From contig NZ_CP021455.1 in NCBI RefSeq assembly GCF_002158865.1, positions 1,612,001 through 1,676,000 of the forward strand: 64,000 bases of DNA. Reading direction: 5' to 3'. Position numbers and translations under genes: made by a program. Numbering within the stretch: position 1 is the stretch's first letter; each line of letters begins with the position of its first letter. Positions 62,817-64,000 of this stretch are shown here, piece after piece. The notes beneath the pieces are model-generated. The model did not search any database, was not told the DNA's origin, and saw only the letters and a list, made by a program, of their open reading frames with translations. The stretch is from Comamonas serinivorans. GTDB taxonomy: Bacteria; Pseudomonadota; Gammaproteobacteria; Burkholderiales; Burkholderiaceae_C.

Positions 62817-62952
62817 TTGGGCGGGACGCTGGAGTCGCCGCATGTGCGCGGCTCCAACCGGCTTGGCGCGCGGCGCGCGTCTTGGGCGGGACGCTGGAGT
62901 CGCCGCATGTGCGCGGCTCCAACCGGCTTGGCGCGCGGCGCGCGTCTTGGGC
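62817..62952. repeat. 65-bp tandem duplication
   Basis: A 65-bp unit beginning TTGGGCGGGACGCTGGAGTC occurs exactly twice (62817-62881 and 62882-62946), followed by the first 6 bp of a third copy. An earlier weaker match (CTTGCCGAGGATGCGCGG region) precedes it. It lies in the 565-bp gap 62546-63110; beyond R21, nothing else is recognised there. Confidence 0.92.
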
Positions 62953-63011
62953 ACAAGGCAAGGTCCAGGGGCCTGGGCTTTGCGCAACGCGACGTCGGCG
63001 GATGTGGAAAT

Positions 63012-63063
63012 GGGGTATCACCTATCTGCCTTTGTAAATTGAGCGGTAGCTGATGAATACCCC
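63012..63063. repeat. 52-bp palindromic element R21
   Basis: GGGGTATC/GAATACCCC outside. The inner tetrads are diverged (CTTT/AGCG), with CTGCC/GGTAG pairing in the arm. On the minus strand it is 47 bp past the yggX-like stop. Confidence 0.75.
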
Positions 63064-63110
63064 CGTTGTGGTGCGCGGCTCGGGTGGCAGGGTTCGGCGA
63101 GCCGCTGTCG

Positions 63111-63386
63111 TCAGCTTTCCGACGGTGGCACGTAGCCGGCTGCGGCGTCGGCGCCTTCGCCGAAGAAGTGCTTTTCCATCTGTCGGGCCAGGTATTGGCG
63201 CGCGCGCTGGTCGGCCAGATTCAGGCGGTTTTCGTTGACCAGCATGGTCTGGTGCTTGAGCCAGTCGGCCCAGGCTTCCTTGCTCACGCTTTCCCAGATG
63301 CGCTTGCCCAGCTCGCCGGGGTAGGGCGGAAAGTCCAGCCCCTCGGCTTCTTTGTGGAGTTTGACGCATTGCACCATGCGGGCCAT
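63111..63386 (-). CDS. Probable Fe(2+)-trafficking protein YggX
   Basis: The product is 91 residues. MVQCVKLHKEAEGLDFPPYP, GELGKRIWESVSKEAWADWL and RLNLADQRARQYLARQMEKH are the YggX family. It protects iron-sulfur clusters and may move Fe(II). The conserved Cys is in the first segment. A second ATG 9 bp in (MVQCVKL) matches the usual family start. It is divergent from the sulfate-binding protein gene. Confidence 0.94.
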   Translation of the reverse strand: MARMVQCVKLHKEAEGLDFPPYPGELGKRIWESVSKEAWADWLKHQTMLVNENRLNLADQRARQYLARQMEKHFFGEGADAAAGYVPPSES

Positions 63387-63414
63387 CGGGGGTCCTTTTT
63401 AGATGATTAAGTAA

Positions 63415-63429
63415 TTTGAAAACTTCAAA
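63415..63429. promoter_or_regulatory. Palindrome TTTGAA-AAC-TTCAAA between yggX and sbp
   Basis: A perfect 15-bp dyad lies in an AT-rich island (63405-63450) between two divergent genes, 29 bp before yggX and 79 bp before sbp. It is a plausible operator; CysB or an iron/oxidative-stress regulator could be considered, but neither consensus is clearly matched. Confidence 0.4.
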
Positions 63430-63508
63430 ACTGTAGTTCAAGTTTTAAAGCGTGGTCCGCAGAATCCGCCGCATTCGTTCAAAACGCCGACTGGAAGAGA
63501 GCAGGACC

Positions 63509-64000
63509 ATGATGTTTCGCCGCAACTTTATCAACGTTTCGATCGCCGCCCTGGTGGCGGGGGCAAGCCTGGCAGGCGTGAGCCTGACGGCTCAGGCGCA
63601 AGGCAAGGTCGAGCTGCTCAACGTGTCGTACGACCCCACGCGTGAGCTGTACGTCGAGTACAACAAGGCCTTCGCCAAGCACTGGAAGGACACGACCGGC
63701 CAGGAGGTGGTGGTCAAGCAGTCGCACGGTGGCTCGGGCAAGCAGGCCCGCTCCATCATCGACGGCATCCCCGCCGACGTGGCCACGCTGGCCCTGGCTG
63801 GCGACATCGATGCGCTGGTCAAGCACGATCAGTGGCTGCCGGCCGACTGGCAAAAGCGCCTGCCGCACAACTCGGCACCGTACACGTCGACCATCGTGTT
63901 CCTGGTGAAGAAGGGCAACCCCAAGGGCATCAAGGACTGGGGCGACCTCGTCAAGCCGGGTGTGCAGGTGATCACGCCCAACCCCAAGACCAGCGGCGGC
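63509..64000 (+). CDS. sbp: Sulfate-binding protein, periplasmic ABC component (partial)
   Basis: About 164 residues are visible; the gene runs off the right edge. A signal peptide (INVSIAALVAGASLAGVSLT, ending AQAQ) is followed by ELLNVSYDPTRELYVEYNKAF, then KQSHGGSGKQARSIIDGIPA and TIVFLVKKGNPKGIKDWGDL and ITPNPKTSGG. This is the sulfate/thiosulfate-binding family (Sbp/CysP). It should feed a CysTWA transporter, presumably encoded just beyond the window. Confidence 0.93.
   Translation, partial: MMFRRNFINVSIAALVAGASLAGVSLTAQAQGKVELLNVSYDPTRELYVEYNKAFAKHWKDTTGQEVVVKQSHGGSGKQARSIIDGIPADVATLALAGDIDALVKHDQWLPADWQKRLPHNSAPYTSTIVFLVKKGNPKGIKDWGDLVKPGVQVITPNPKTSGG

Overview
The window looks like chromosomal DNA of a GC-rich betaproteobacterium, most likely Burkholderiales/Comamonadaceae. 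Pointers are two Bug-type (TctC) solute receptors, an IPTL-CTERM surface protein, an XapX/DoxX/DUF2917 gene set, the ubiE-ubiJ-ubiB order and the CstA-YbdD pair. No rRNA, tRNA, CRISPR array, intact insertion sequence or phage was found.

Layout. 0-5 kb: end of an isochorismatase-family hydrolase, XapX, a Tat/lipoprotein-type amidohydrolase, DoxX and a fused MFS exporter. 5-12 kb: serS, a secreted IPTL-CTERM protein, and a divergent PaaX-type regulator/AidB-like acyl-CoA dehydrogenase pair. 12-24 kb: an NRPS adenylation remnant, ybdD-cstA, a CoxE-like VWA protein, cardiolipin synthase, an SMI1/KNR4 protein, a GNAT acetyltransferase, a MoxR ATPase and a cytochrome c4-like protein. 24-28 kb: ubiE, a Tim44-domain protein, ubiJ and ubiB. 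28-40 kb: MocR regulator, DUF2917 protein, 5'-nucleotidase, an orphan gspF, a BamE-like protein, a class III nucleotide cyclase, an LLM oxidoreductase, a siderophore-interacting protein with a divergent MarR regulator, and an enoyl-CoA hydratase.

40-52 kb is the metabolic centrepiece: a LysR regulator divergent from catB-catA-benABCD-benK-pcaD-catC-bug-benE. It encodes uptake of benzoate, its dihydroxylation to catechol, ortho cleavage and conversion to 3-oxoadipate. A perfect ATAC-N7-GTAT box lies between the regulator and catB. 52-64 kb: two overlapping dynamin-like GTPases, an M48 peptidase, a YeaD-type mutarotase, a XerD recombinase, another Bug receptor, an acyl-CoA dehydrogenase homologue, an AhpD-like protein, YggX and the start of a sulfate-binding protein.

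The most striking feature is not a gene. A 52-bp palindromic element (copies R1-R21 here) occurs 21 times between or at the edges of genes. All share one geometry: GTAT at element positions 4-7, CG at 19-20, CG at 33-34 and ATAC at 46-49, with 10-bp arms between that vary in sequence but often stay complementary. Seventeen copies overlap or lie within 100 bp downstream of a stop codon. Two are partly translated, at the end of benE and the start of xerD. I do not recognise this family.

Three genes between 33.7 and 41.4 kb (cyclase, siderophore-interacting protein, LysR regulator) are each broken by the apparent loss of one base in a G/C homopolymer. This looks more like sequencing error than decay.
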